The translations under genes and the position numbers were made by a program. Shown piece by piece: positions 43,501 to 50,053 of a stretch of DNA of 50,053 nucleotides (position 1 is its first letter; each line of letters begins with the position of its first letter). Below the pieces are notes generated by a model. It was given only the letters and a program-made list of their open reading frames with translations. It did no database searches and had not been told where the DNA came from. Source of the stretch: Streptomyces sp. I05A-00742 (lineage in GTDB: Bacteria; Actinomycetota; Actinomycetes; Streptomycetales; Streptomycetaceae); the NCBI RefSeq assembly GCF_013055795.1, contig NZ_JABETO010000013.1, positions 4,294-54,346 of the forward strand. Direction: 5' to 3'.

Positions 43501-46500
43501 TCGGCGCCATGCGGCAGGAGTACGGACCCCGCCTGTACGAACCGGCCGAGGGCCTGGAGGGCCACCTCCTCACCGGCACCGAGGGCAGCGTCCTCTCCGG
43601 CCGGCTGTCGTACGTGCTGGGCCTGGAAGGGCCCGCCCTCACCGTGGACACGGCCTGCTCGTCGTCCCTGGTCGCCCTCCACCTCGCCTGCGAGGCGCTG
43701 CGCCGCGGGGAGTGCTCCCTGGCGCTGGCCGGCGGGGCGACGGTGATGTCGGCGCCCGGCCTGTTCGTCCAGTTCAGCCGGCAGCGCGGGCTGGCTCCCG
43801 ACGGCCGGTGCAAGGCGTTCGCCGCGGCGGCGGACGGCACCGCCTGGGGCGAGGGCGTCGGCGTCCTGCTGCTGGAACCCCTCTCCGAGGCGCGCCGCAA
43901 CGGCCATCCCGTCCTCGCGGTCCTCCGGGGCTCCGCGGTCAACCAGGACGGCGCCTCCAACGGGCTGACCGCCCCCAACGGCCGCGCCCAGCAGCGACTC
44001 GTCGAACAGGCCCTCGCCGCCTCGGGGTTGACCGCCGCCGAGGTGGACGCGGTGGAGGCGCACGGGACGGGGACGAGGCTCGGCGACCCCATCGAGGCCG
44101 AGGCGCTCCTGGCGACGTACGGGCAGGGCCGCCCGGCGGACCGGCCGCTGTGGCTCGGGTCGCTGAAGTCGAACATCGGTCACACGCAGGCCGCGGCGGG
44201 CGTGGCCGGTGTCATCAAGATGGTGATGGCGCTGCGGCACGGCGTGCTGCCGCGCACCCTGAACGTGGACGCCCCCACCCCGCACGTCGACTGGTCGGCG
44301 GGCGCGGTCGAACTCCTGGCGGAGGAGCGCGCCTGGCCGGAGACGGGCCGGCCGCGCCGCGCGGGCGTCTCGGGCTTCGGCATCAGCGGCACCAACGCCC
44401 ACCTGATCGTGGAGCAGGCGCCGGACGAGGAGCCCGCCCCGCCGGACCCCGGCACGGGCGTCCTCCCCTGGGTGGTGTCGGCCCGCTCGCCCGAGGCGCT
44501 GCGGGCGCAGGCCGGGCGCCTGGCCGCCGCCGCCCCGGACGACCCGGGAGCCGTCGGATGGACACTGGCCACCGGACGGCCGTCCTTCGAGCACCGCGCG
44601 GTGGTCGTCGGGGACGACCACGACAGCCTGCTCCGCGGCCTGGCCGCCGTCGCCCGGGACGTCTCCGCGCCGGAGGCGGTCACGGGCACGGCCGGCCCCC
44701 TCGCGGGTGCCGTGTTCGTCTTCCCGGGGCAGGGCTCGCAATGGGCCGGGATGGCCGTCGAACTGCTAGACGCCGACGAGGAGTTCGCGGAGCGGATCGC
44801 CGCGTGCGAGCGGGCGCTGGAGCCGTTCGTCGACTGGTCGCTCGTGGACGTGCTGCGGGAGGCGCCCGGGGCGCCGGGGCTGGACCGGGTGGACGTGGTG
44901 CAGCCCGTGCTGTGGGCGGTGATGGTCTCCCTGGCAGGCCTGTGGCGGTCCCTGGGCGTGGAACCGGTGGCGGTCGTCGGGCACTCGCAGGGCGAGATCG
45001 CCGCGGCCTGCGTGGCGGGCGGACTGTCCCTGGAGGACGGCGCCCGCGTCGTCGCCCTCCGCTCCCGCGTCATCCGTGAGGTACTGGCCGGGGACGGCGG
45101 CATGGTCGCCGTGTCCCTCGGCGCCGAGGCCACCGGCGAGCTGGTGGCCGCGTACGGCGGACGCGTGTCGGTGGCCGCCGTCAACGGTCCGCTCTCCACG
45201 GTCGTGTCCGGTGAACCGGACGCCCTGGACGCCCTGTTGGCACACTGCGAGGAGCGGGGGACCAGGGCCCGGCGGATCCCCGTCGACTACGCCTCCCACT
45301 CCGCCCAGGTGGAGCGGATCCGCGACCGGATCCTCGCCGACCTGGCCGACGTCCGGCCCCGCACCGGCACGGTCCCCTTCCACTCCACCGTCACCGGCGA
45401 GGTCCTCGACACGGCCCGGCTCGACGCCGAGTACTGGTACACCAACCTGCGGCACACCGTGCGGTTCGCGCCCGTCGTCCGGGACCTCGCCGCCCGCGGC
45501 CGGCACGCGTTCGTCGAGTGCAGCGCCCACCCCGTGCTCACCGTCGGCATCGAGGAGACCGCGGAGGAGGCGGGCCGGCCGGCCGTCGTCACCGGCTCGC
45601 TGCGCCGCGACGAGGGCGGCCCGCGGCGGTTCCTGACCTCCGTGGCCGAGGCGTACACCCGCGGCCTGCCGGTGGACTGGGCGGCGGTGTTCCCCGAGCG
45701 CTCCCGCCGGATCACCGATCTGCCGGCCCACCCGTTCCGGGGCGAACGGTTCTGGGCGGAGGCGCCGCGGGCCGCCGGCGACCTCCGATGGGCCGGACTG
45801 GCCGGCACCGCCCACCCGCTGCTCGGCGCCGACGTCGCCCTCGCCGGGGGCGAGGACACCCTCCTCACCGGCCGGCTCTCCCTCGCGACGCACCCCTGGC
45901 TCGCCGACCACGCCGTCCGCGGCACCGTCCTGCTGCCCGGCACCGCCCTCGTCGAACTCGCCCTGCACGCGGGGGAGCGGACCGGCTGCCGCACCGTCGA
46001 GGAACTGACCCTGGAGGCCCCGCTGGTCCTGCCGGCGGACCCCGCCGACGCGGCCGTACTGATCCAGGTCAGGGCCGGCGCCCCGGACGAGGACGGACGG
46101 CGGCCCGTCACCGTCCACTCCCGCGCCGAGGAGGCCGCGGACCCGTGGACGCGCAACGCCACCGGATTCCTCGCCCCCGCCGGCGACGAACCCGAGGCAC
46201 GCACCGGCGGCGCCTGGCTCCCACCGGGCGCGGCCCCCGTCGACCTCCGGGGCGCCTACGACCGGCTCGCCGCCGTCGGATTCGAGTACGGCCCGGTGTT
46301 CCAGGGCCTGCACGCCGTGTGGCGGCACGGGGACGACCTCTACGCCGAGGTCCGGCTGGACCGCGCCGCCCACACCGGCGCCGACGCCTACGCCGTCCAC
46401 CCCGCGCTCCTGGACGCCGCCCTGCACGCGAGCCTGCTCGACGGAACGGAACAGGTACGCCTGCCGTTCGCCTGGACGGGCGTGACCGCGTCCGCCGCCG

Positions 46501-48581
46501 GGGCGACCTCGCTGCGCGTCCGGCTCTCCCCGGCCGGCCCCGACGCACTGTCCGTCGAGGCGTCCGACGACAACGGCCGCCCGGTCGCCCGCATCGCCTC
46601 ACTGACGCTCCGTCACATCACGGACGAGCAGCTGCGGTCCGCCGCCCAGGGCGCCCGCGAACCGCTCCACGAGGTGACCTGGACACCCCTGCCGGACGAC
46701 GGCCCCGCACCGGACACCGCACCCCTCGCGGTGGCCGGACCCGGCGCGGCGCCGCTGAACGACACGCTGGCCGCGGCCGGCGCCCGGACGACCGCGTACC
46801 CGGACCTCGCGGCCCTCACCGAGGCCGTCGCCGACGGCACCCCGGCGCCCCGCGTCGTCCTCGTCCCCCTGCTCCCCGACTCCGGCGCACCGCGGGACGA
46901 CGCCGCGGCGGCCGCCCGCGCCGCCACGCACCACGCCCTGGACCTGGTCCGCTCGTGGCTGTCCGACGAGCGGTTCGCCGCCTCCCGCATGGTGCTCCTC
47001 ACCCGCGGCGCGGTGGCGACCGCACCCGGCGACGACGTGCCCGACCTGGCCCACGCCCCGCTCTGGGGCCTGGTCCGCTCCGCGCAGACCGAGAACCCCG
47101 GCCGCCTCGCGCTGCTGGACACCGACGGCCCCGAGGCCTCCGGCGCACCGGCGCTGCTGCGCGCCCTGGCCGCCGACGAACCCCAACTCGCCGTCCGCTC
47201 CGGGAAGGTGCTCGCCGCACGCCTGGCCCGCGCCGCCACCGCCCCCGACGGACCGGCCGCGTTCGGCGGCGGGGGCACCGTCCTGGTCACCGGCGGCACC
47301 GGCGTCCTCGGCGGCGCGCTCGCCCGCCACCTCGTCACCGTCCACGGCGTCCGAGACCTGCTGCTCGTCAGCCGCCGCGGCCCCCGGGCCGACGGCGCCG
47401 CCGAACTCGACGCCGAACTCACCGCCCTCGGCGCCCGCGTGACCGTCACGGCCTGCGACGCGGCGGACCGGGACGCCCTCGCACGGGTCGTGGCGGCGGC
47501 CGAGCCGCCCCTGACCGGCGTCGTGCACCTGGCCGGCGTCCTGGACGACGGCGTCGTCGCGTCCCTGACGCCCGAACGGCTCGACACCGTCGCCCGGCCC
47601 AAGGCCGACGCCGCCTGGCACCTCCACGACCTCACCCGCGGCCTCGGCCTGACGGACTTCGTGCTGTTCTCCTCCGCCGCGGGCGTCATCGGCACCGCCG
47701 GACAGGCCAACTACGCGGCCGCCAACGCCTTCCTGGACGCCCTCGCCCACCACCGGCGCACCCGCGGCCTCCCGGCCCTGTCCCTCGCCTGGGGCCTGTG
47801 GGCGGACGCCAGCGGCATGACCGGCCACCTCGACGACACCGACGTCCGCCGGCTGAGCCGCGCCGGACTCCTGCCGATGCCCACCGACCAGGGCCTCGCC
47901 CTCTTCGACGCCGCCGTGGCCGCCGGCCGCGAGGGCCCCGCCGTGCTCGTACCGGCCCGGCTGGACACCGCGGGCGTCCGCGCCGGGGGCGAGATCCCGG
48001 CGCTGCTCCGCGGCCTCGTCAAGGCCCCCGCCCGGCGGGCCGCCGACGCCTCCCCGGGCATCGCCCTGGAGCAGCGGCTCGCGGACCTCCCCGAGGCCGA
48101 ACAGGAGCGGGTCCTCCTCGAACTCGTCCGCGGCCGGCTCGCCGACGTCCTCGGCCACTCCGCGCCGCACGCCCTGGACCTCGACCGGGGCTTCCTCGAA
48201 CTCGGCCTGGACTCCCTCACGGCGCTGGAGTTCCGCAACCGGCTGGGCGCCGCCGCGGGCCGCCGGCTGCCCCCCACCCTGATCTTCGACCACCCCACCC
48301 CGGCCGCGGTCGGCCGCTACCTGCACGTAGAGCTCCGGCCCGCCGACCGCCCCGACGGGGCACCCGAACCCCTCCCCGACGAACGGGAGTTCCACCGCGC
48401 CCTGGCCGCCGTCCCGCTGGCCCGCTTCCAGGAGGCGGGACTGGTGACGACCCTGATGCGGCTCGCCGAGTCCGCGGGCGTCCCCACCGGGGGCGACGGA
48501 CCGGCCGGCGACGACGGCGGCAACCCCCTGGACAGCATGGACCTCCAGAGCCTCGTACGGGTGGCGCTCGGTGACAACTGA
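40539..48581 (+). CDS. Modular type I PKS: loading module (KS remnant-AT-ACP) plus one KS-AT-DH-KR-ACP module
   Basis: The protein has 2680 residues. Residues 1-270 are a decayed ketosynthase: the start ([40 protein letters not shown]) is recognisable, but TACSSS is replaced and EAHGTGT and SNIGHT are gone. The loading AT (about 405-700) has GASLG instead of GHSxG (Ser498) and PWSAAQ where extender ATs have an Arg, as in ATs for monocarboxylic starters. The ACP Ser is near 809. The module then has a KS (Cys1040, EAHGTGT, SNIGHT), an AT with Ser1483 and YASH at 1584 (methylmalonyl), a DH with His1791 and Asp1959, a B-type KR (LDD at 2335, Tyr2392), an ACP (Ser2559) and a C-terminal docking helix. 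Expected product: a 2-methyl-2-enoyl diketide. Codon 291 is TTA. Confidence 0.95.
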   Translation: MSNSDRLAPEPPVAPDEAVAVIGMSARTPWAAGPDGLRRKLRDGIPAETGPEGGAWCDPALFDAEFFGLSGARADRLDAEQRLLTELGWEALENAGIVPGPGTSGGTAGLFLGPVPSGTATDVIAAALRLTAPHTPSDTAPLPSAAPGAHLARAVRSLRDGHCSLALAGAAHLGTDPSADAPVPPGAFVVVLKPWSRALHDGDRILCLIRPDDEDAPEVTAASRPVSGGSGPGPVPARPGDGHGVTDVLAGLVRVAHGDEARSAVGGVLLEPPGAAEPDTTTDVAPAADALLVPWRISARSEGALRAQAERLLRHLDEHPAADPAGIGLSLATTRPLFEHRAVLLAADRADALRALTVLAAGDSTPDVIRGVAGPGGRTANAIPDGTAPHAAGAIADAAKKAPAKAVFVFPGQGTQWPGMTHELRESSEVFANSLRACAEVLDPLTGWSLLDVLDGADGTPDPERVDVVQPVLFAVMVSLAALWRSHGVEPAAVAGASLGEIAAAHVAGALTLEDAARVVVPWSAAQARVAGRGDMASILLTRTELAPRLARFGDRLSLAGANGPRSALVSGERAAVAELLDELTAEGIRARKLSNGLAAHSRQLEEAHEQLLKDLSAVSPRPSTVPFFSSATGERLDTRELDGAYWCRNITEEIRFDEAARALVRDGHRAFVEVAPHPVLAVGLQDTLDDAGAGGEGVVVETLRRGRGGPDRFLAALAELHVHGVDVDWAALPAFAGARRVELPSYPFRSGSPEPDPSASLTHRLKSLTEPEQRRTLGELIRTHMARLIGDAADVPEDRSFRELGLDSAAALALRNRLREATGLPLPTGLVYEHPTVAALAEHLRTALLGLRPAPALPATGPVRDGEPVAVVGIGCRFPGDVRTPEDLWNLVAEGRETRSEFPAGRGWDLDSLQDPDADKPGTTYVRHGSFLHDADRFDAAFFGISPREALAMDPQQRLLLETAWEACERAGVDPAGLRGSRTGVFVGAMRQEYGPRLYEPAEGLEGHLLTGTEGSVLSGRLSYVLGLEGPALTVDTACSSSLVALHLACEALRRGECSLALAGGATVMSAPGLFVQFSRQRGLAPDGRCKAFAAAADGTAWGEGVGVLLLEPLSEARRNGHPVLAVLRGSAVNQDGASNGLTAPNGRAQQRLVEQALAASGLTAAEVDAVEAHGTGTRLGDPIEAEALLATYGQGRPADRPLWLGSLKSNIGHTQAAAGVAGVIKMVMALRHGVLPRTLNVDAPTPHVDWSAGAVELLAEERAWPETGRPRRAGVSGFGISGTNAHLIVEQAPDEEPAPPDPGTGVLPWVVSARSPEALRAQAGRLAAAAPDDPGAVGWTLATGRPSFEHRAVVVGDDHDSLLRGLAAVARDVSAPEAVTGTAGPLAGAVFVFPGQGSQWAGMAVELLDADEEFAERIAACERALEPFVDWSLVDVLREAPGAPGLDRVDVVQPVLWAVMVSLAGLWRSLGVEPVAVVGHSQGEIAAACVAGGLSLEDGARVVALRSRVIREVLAGDGGMVAVSLGAEATGELVAAYGGRVSVAAVNGPLSTVVSGEPDALDALLAHCEERGTRARRIPVDYASHSAQVERIRDRILADLADVRPRTGTVPFHSTVTGEVLDTARLDAEYWYTNLRHTVRFAPVVRDLAARGRHAFVECSAHPVLTVGIEETAEEAGRPAVVTGSLRRDEGGPRRFLTSVAEAYTRGLPVDWAAVFPERSRRITDLPAHPFRGERFWAEAPRAAGDLRWAGLAGTAHPLLGADVALAGGEDTLLTGRLSLATHPWLADHAVRGTVLLPGTALVELALHAGERTGCRTVEELTLEAPLVLPADPADAAVLIQVRAGAPDEDGRRPVTVHSRAEEAADPWTRNATGFLAPAGDEPEARTGGAWLPPGAAPVDLRGAYDRLAAVGFEYGPVFQGLHAVWRHGDDLYAEVRLDRAAHTGADAYAVHPALLDAALHASLLDGTEQVRLPFAWTGVTASAAGATSLRVRLSPAGPDALSVEASDDNGRPVARIASLTLRHITDEQLRSAAQGAREPLHEVTWTPLPDDGPAPDTAPLAVAGPGAAPLNDTLAAAGARTTAYPDLAALTEAVADGTPAPRVVLVPLLPDSGAPRDDAAAAARAATHHALDLVRSWLSDERFAASRMVLLTRGAVATAPGDDVPDLAHAPLWGLVRSAQTENPGRLALLDTDGPEASGAPALLRALAADEPQLAVRSGKVLAARLARAATAPDGPAAFGGGGTVLVTGGTGVLGGALARHLVTVHGVRDLLLVSRRGPRADGAAELDAELTALGARVTVTACDAADRDALARVVAAAEPPLTGVVHLAGVLDDGVVASLTPERLDTVARPKADAAWHLHDLTRGLGLTDFVLFSSAAGVIGTAGQANYAAANAFLDALAHHRRTRGLPALSLAWGLWADASGMTGHLDDTDVRRLSRAGLLPMPTDQGLALFDAAVAAGREGPAVLVPARLDTAGVRAGGEIPALLRGLVKAPARRAADASPGIALEQRLADLPEAEQERVLLELVRGRLADVLGHSAPHALDLDRGFLELGLDSLTALEFRNRLGAAAGRRLPPTLIFDHPTPAAVGRYLHVELRPADRPDGAPEPLPDEREFHRALAAVPLARFQEAGLVTTLMRLAESAGVPTGGDGPAGDDGGNPLDSMDLQSLVRVALGDN

Positions 48582-48611
48582 CCGGCACGGAACAGACATT
48601 CGGAGTGAGCG

Positions 48612-50053
48612 ATGACCGCATCCAGCGAAGAAGTCATCAAGGCGCTGAGGGTTTCCCTCAAGGAGGCGGAACAGCTCCGGCAGCAGAACCGCAAGCTGAC
48701 CGAGGCCCATTCCGAACCCGTCGCCATCGTCGGCATGGCCTGCCGCCTGCCCGGGAACGTACGGTCGCCCGAGGACCTGTGGCGGCTCGTCGCGTCCGGC
48801 ACCGACGCGATCACCCCGTTCCCCGAGGACCGCGGCTGGGACGTCGACGCCCTGTACGACCCCGACCCCGACGCCCCCGGCCGGACCTACGTCCGGGAGG
48901 GCGGGTTCGTCCACGAGGCCGCCGGGTTCGACGCCGACTTCTTCGGCATCAGCCCCCGCGAGGCCACGGCCATGCACCCCCAGCAGCGGCTGCTCCTGGA
49001 GACCGCCTGGGAGGCGCTGGAACGGGCCGGCATCGACCCGTCGTCCGTCCGCGGCAGCCGCACCGGCGTGTTCGCCGGCGTGATGCAGATGGACTACGCC
49101 TCCCGCCTGCGCAGGACCCCCGAGGACCTGGAGGGCTACCTGATGACCGGCGGCCAGGGCAGCGTCGTCTCGGGGCGTATCGCCTACACGCTCGGCCTGG
49201 AGGGCCCCGCCGTCACGGTGGACACCGCCTGCTCCTCCTCCCTGGTGGCCATGCACCTCGCCTGCCAGTCCCTCCGGCGGGAGGAGTGCACCCTGGCGCT
49301 GGCCGGCGGCGTCACCGTCATGGCCGACACCCTCGGCTTCGTCGAGTTCAGCCGGCAGCGCGCCCTCTCCCCGGACGGCCGCTGCCGCTCCTTCGCCGAG
49401 GGCGCCGACGGCACCGGCTGGGCCGAGGGCGCCGGCGTCCTGCTGCTGGAACGGCTCTCGGACGCCCGCCGCAACGGCCACCGGATACTCGCCGTCCTGC
49501 GCGGCTCCGCCGTCAACCAGGACGGCGGCAGCAGCGGCTTCTCCGCACCCAACGGGCCCGCACAGCAGCGCGTCATCCGGGACGCGCTCGCCAACGCCCG
49601 CCTCGGCGCGACGGACGTGGACGCGGTCGAGGCACACGGCACGGGCACCAAGCTCGGCGATCCGATCGAGGCGCAGGCCCTGCTGGCGACGTACGGGCGG
49701 GGCCGTCCCGCGGACCGGCCGCTGTGGCTCGGCTCCTTGAAGTCCAACATCGGCCACACCCAGGCCGCCGCGGGCGTGGCCGGTCTGATCAAGACGGTGA
49801 TGGCGCTGCGCCACGGCGTCCTCCCGCGCACCCTGCACGTCGACGCGCCCACCCCGCATGTCGACTGGGCCGCCGGCGGCGTCGCGCTGCTGACGGAGGA
49901 GCACGACTGGCCGGAGACCGGACGGCCGCGCCGGGCCGCCGTCTCCTCCTTCGGCATCAGCGGCACCAACGCCCACATCATCATCGAGCAGGCGCCCGCC
50001 GACGGCAGCGACGAACCCGCCGGCGCCGGCGCGGTGGCCGACGGTTCCGGCGT
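48612..50053 (+). CDS. Modular type I PKS, 5' part: N-terminal docking domain and ketosynthase (3' truncated by window edge)
   Basis: The ATG at 48612 lies 30 bp after the previous PKS stop, with GGAGTGAG upstream. Residues 1-33 form the coiled-coil docking helix of class 1 ([20 protein letters not shown]), which should dock on the C-terminal helices of the preceding protein. An extending ketosynthase follows from about residue 36 ([13 protein letters not shown]) with [34 protein letters not shown] and [11 protein letters not shown], so all catalytic residues are present. The gene is still open at the right edge, inside the KS-AT linker. Confidence 0.95.
   Translation, partial: MTASSEEVIKALRVSLKEAEQLRQQNRKLTEAHSEPVAIVGMACRLPGNVRSPEDLWRLVASGTDAITPFPEDRGWDVDALYDPDPDAPGRTYVREGGFVHEAAGFDADFFGISPREATAMHPQQRLLLETAWEALERAGIDPSSVRGSRTGVFAGVMQMDYASRLRRTPEDLEGYLMTGGQGSVVSGRIAYTLGLEGPAVTVDTACSSSLVAMHLACQSLRREECTLALAGGVTVMADTLGFVEFSRQRALSPDGRCRSFAEGADGTGWAEGAGVLLLERLSDARRNGHRILAVLRGSAVNQDGGSSGFSAPNGPAQQRVIRDALANARLGATDVDAVEAHGTGTKLGDPIEAQALLATYGRGRPADRPLWLGSLKSNIGHTQAAAGVAGLIKTVMALRHGVLPRTLHVDAPTPHVDWAAGGVALLTEEHDWPETGRPRRAAVSSFGISGTNAHIIIEQAPADGSDEPAGAGAVADGSG

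Noticed and set aside
41409..44741. 1110-codon minus-strand open frame inside the PKS gene
   Set aside because: Antisense to highly conserved AT and KS domains; a shadow of GC-rich third positions.
43650..49830. Repeated DNA between the two KS regions (around 44060-44300 and 49625-49870)
   Set aside because: High identity is normal between KS domains of one assembly line and does not mark a mobile or functional repeat.
46599..49976. 1125-codon minus-strand open frame across two PKS genes
   Set aside because: It runs antisense through a PKS stop, an intergenic gap and a KS domain; composition is Gly/Arg/Gln-rich and no ribosome binding site or domain is seen.

Overview
The window looks like a Streptomyces chromosome. 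GC content is very high, third codon positions are GC-saturated, and rare TTA (bldA-type) codons are present. It carries a canonical geosmin synthase, an AfsR/SARP regulator, a LAL-type LuxR regulator, DmdR/IdeR-like iron boxes and modular type I polyketide synthases (PKS). No tRNA, rRNA, insertion sequence or CRISPR array was seen.

Layout. (1) 1-8985: the 3' end of a modular PKS protein (KR-ACP-docking helix, no thioesterase), then a TetR regulator with a palindromic operator candidate, a three-repeat CarboxypepD_reg-like protein, a 14-TM DHA2 exporter, a large LAL regulator carrying a TTA codon, and a GNAT acetyltransferase. This is probably the regulatory and export edge of a polyketide cluster. 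(2) 9050-15753: an iron-regulated siderophore utilisation locus. It has a fused FecCD permease, an enterochelin-esterase-like hydrolase translationally coupled to an M20 amidohydrolase, a divergent lipoprotein receptor and an ATPase, with iron boxes in front of two of the units. (3) 15805-26268: an ABC exporter, a small membrane protein, an atypical SDR, and a class I lanthipeptide operon: precursor with an FDLD leader motif and four Cys, LanC, full-length LanB, and two PhyH-type Fe(II)/2-oxoglutarate dioxygenases, behind a strong TTGACA promoter overlapped by a perfect inverted repeat. (4) 26317-30079: a geosmin synthase behind a family 2B (EshA-like) encapsulin shell gene. (5) 30337-38985: mostly household or accessory genes: a zinc-type cation diffusion facilitator, a frameshifted secreted protein, a leaderless double GNAT, a reductase-type SDR overlapping a truncated AurF-like diiron oxygenase, a TerD-CAP-CAP fusion, an HD-domain protein, a Nudix hydrolase and a DUF5954-like protein. 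(6) 39048-50053: a SARP regulator with a TTA codon, a 680-base intergenic region ending in four 11-bp-phased SARP heptamers, a PKS with a decayed KS / monocarboxylate-type loading AT / ACP followed by a KS-AT-DH-KR-ACP module, and the start of the next PKS protein.

How the parts work together. The right-hand PKS is the start of an assembly line under SARP and probable bldA control. The left-hand PKS fragment is an internal or late protein of a line that continues elsewhere. Whether the two ends are one cluster interrupted by about 38 kb of unrelated genes cannot be settled from this window. The most novel-looking systems are the class I lanthipeptide operon with paired PhyH oxygenases and the pairing of geosmin synthase with an encapsulin shell gene.
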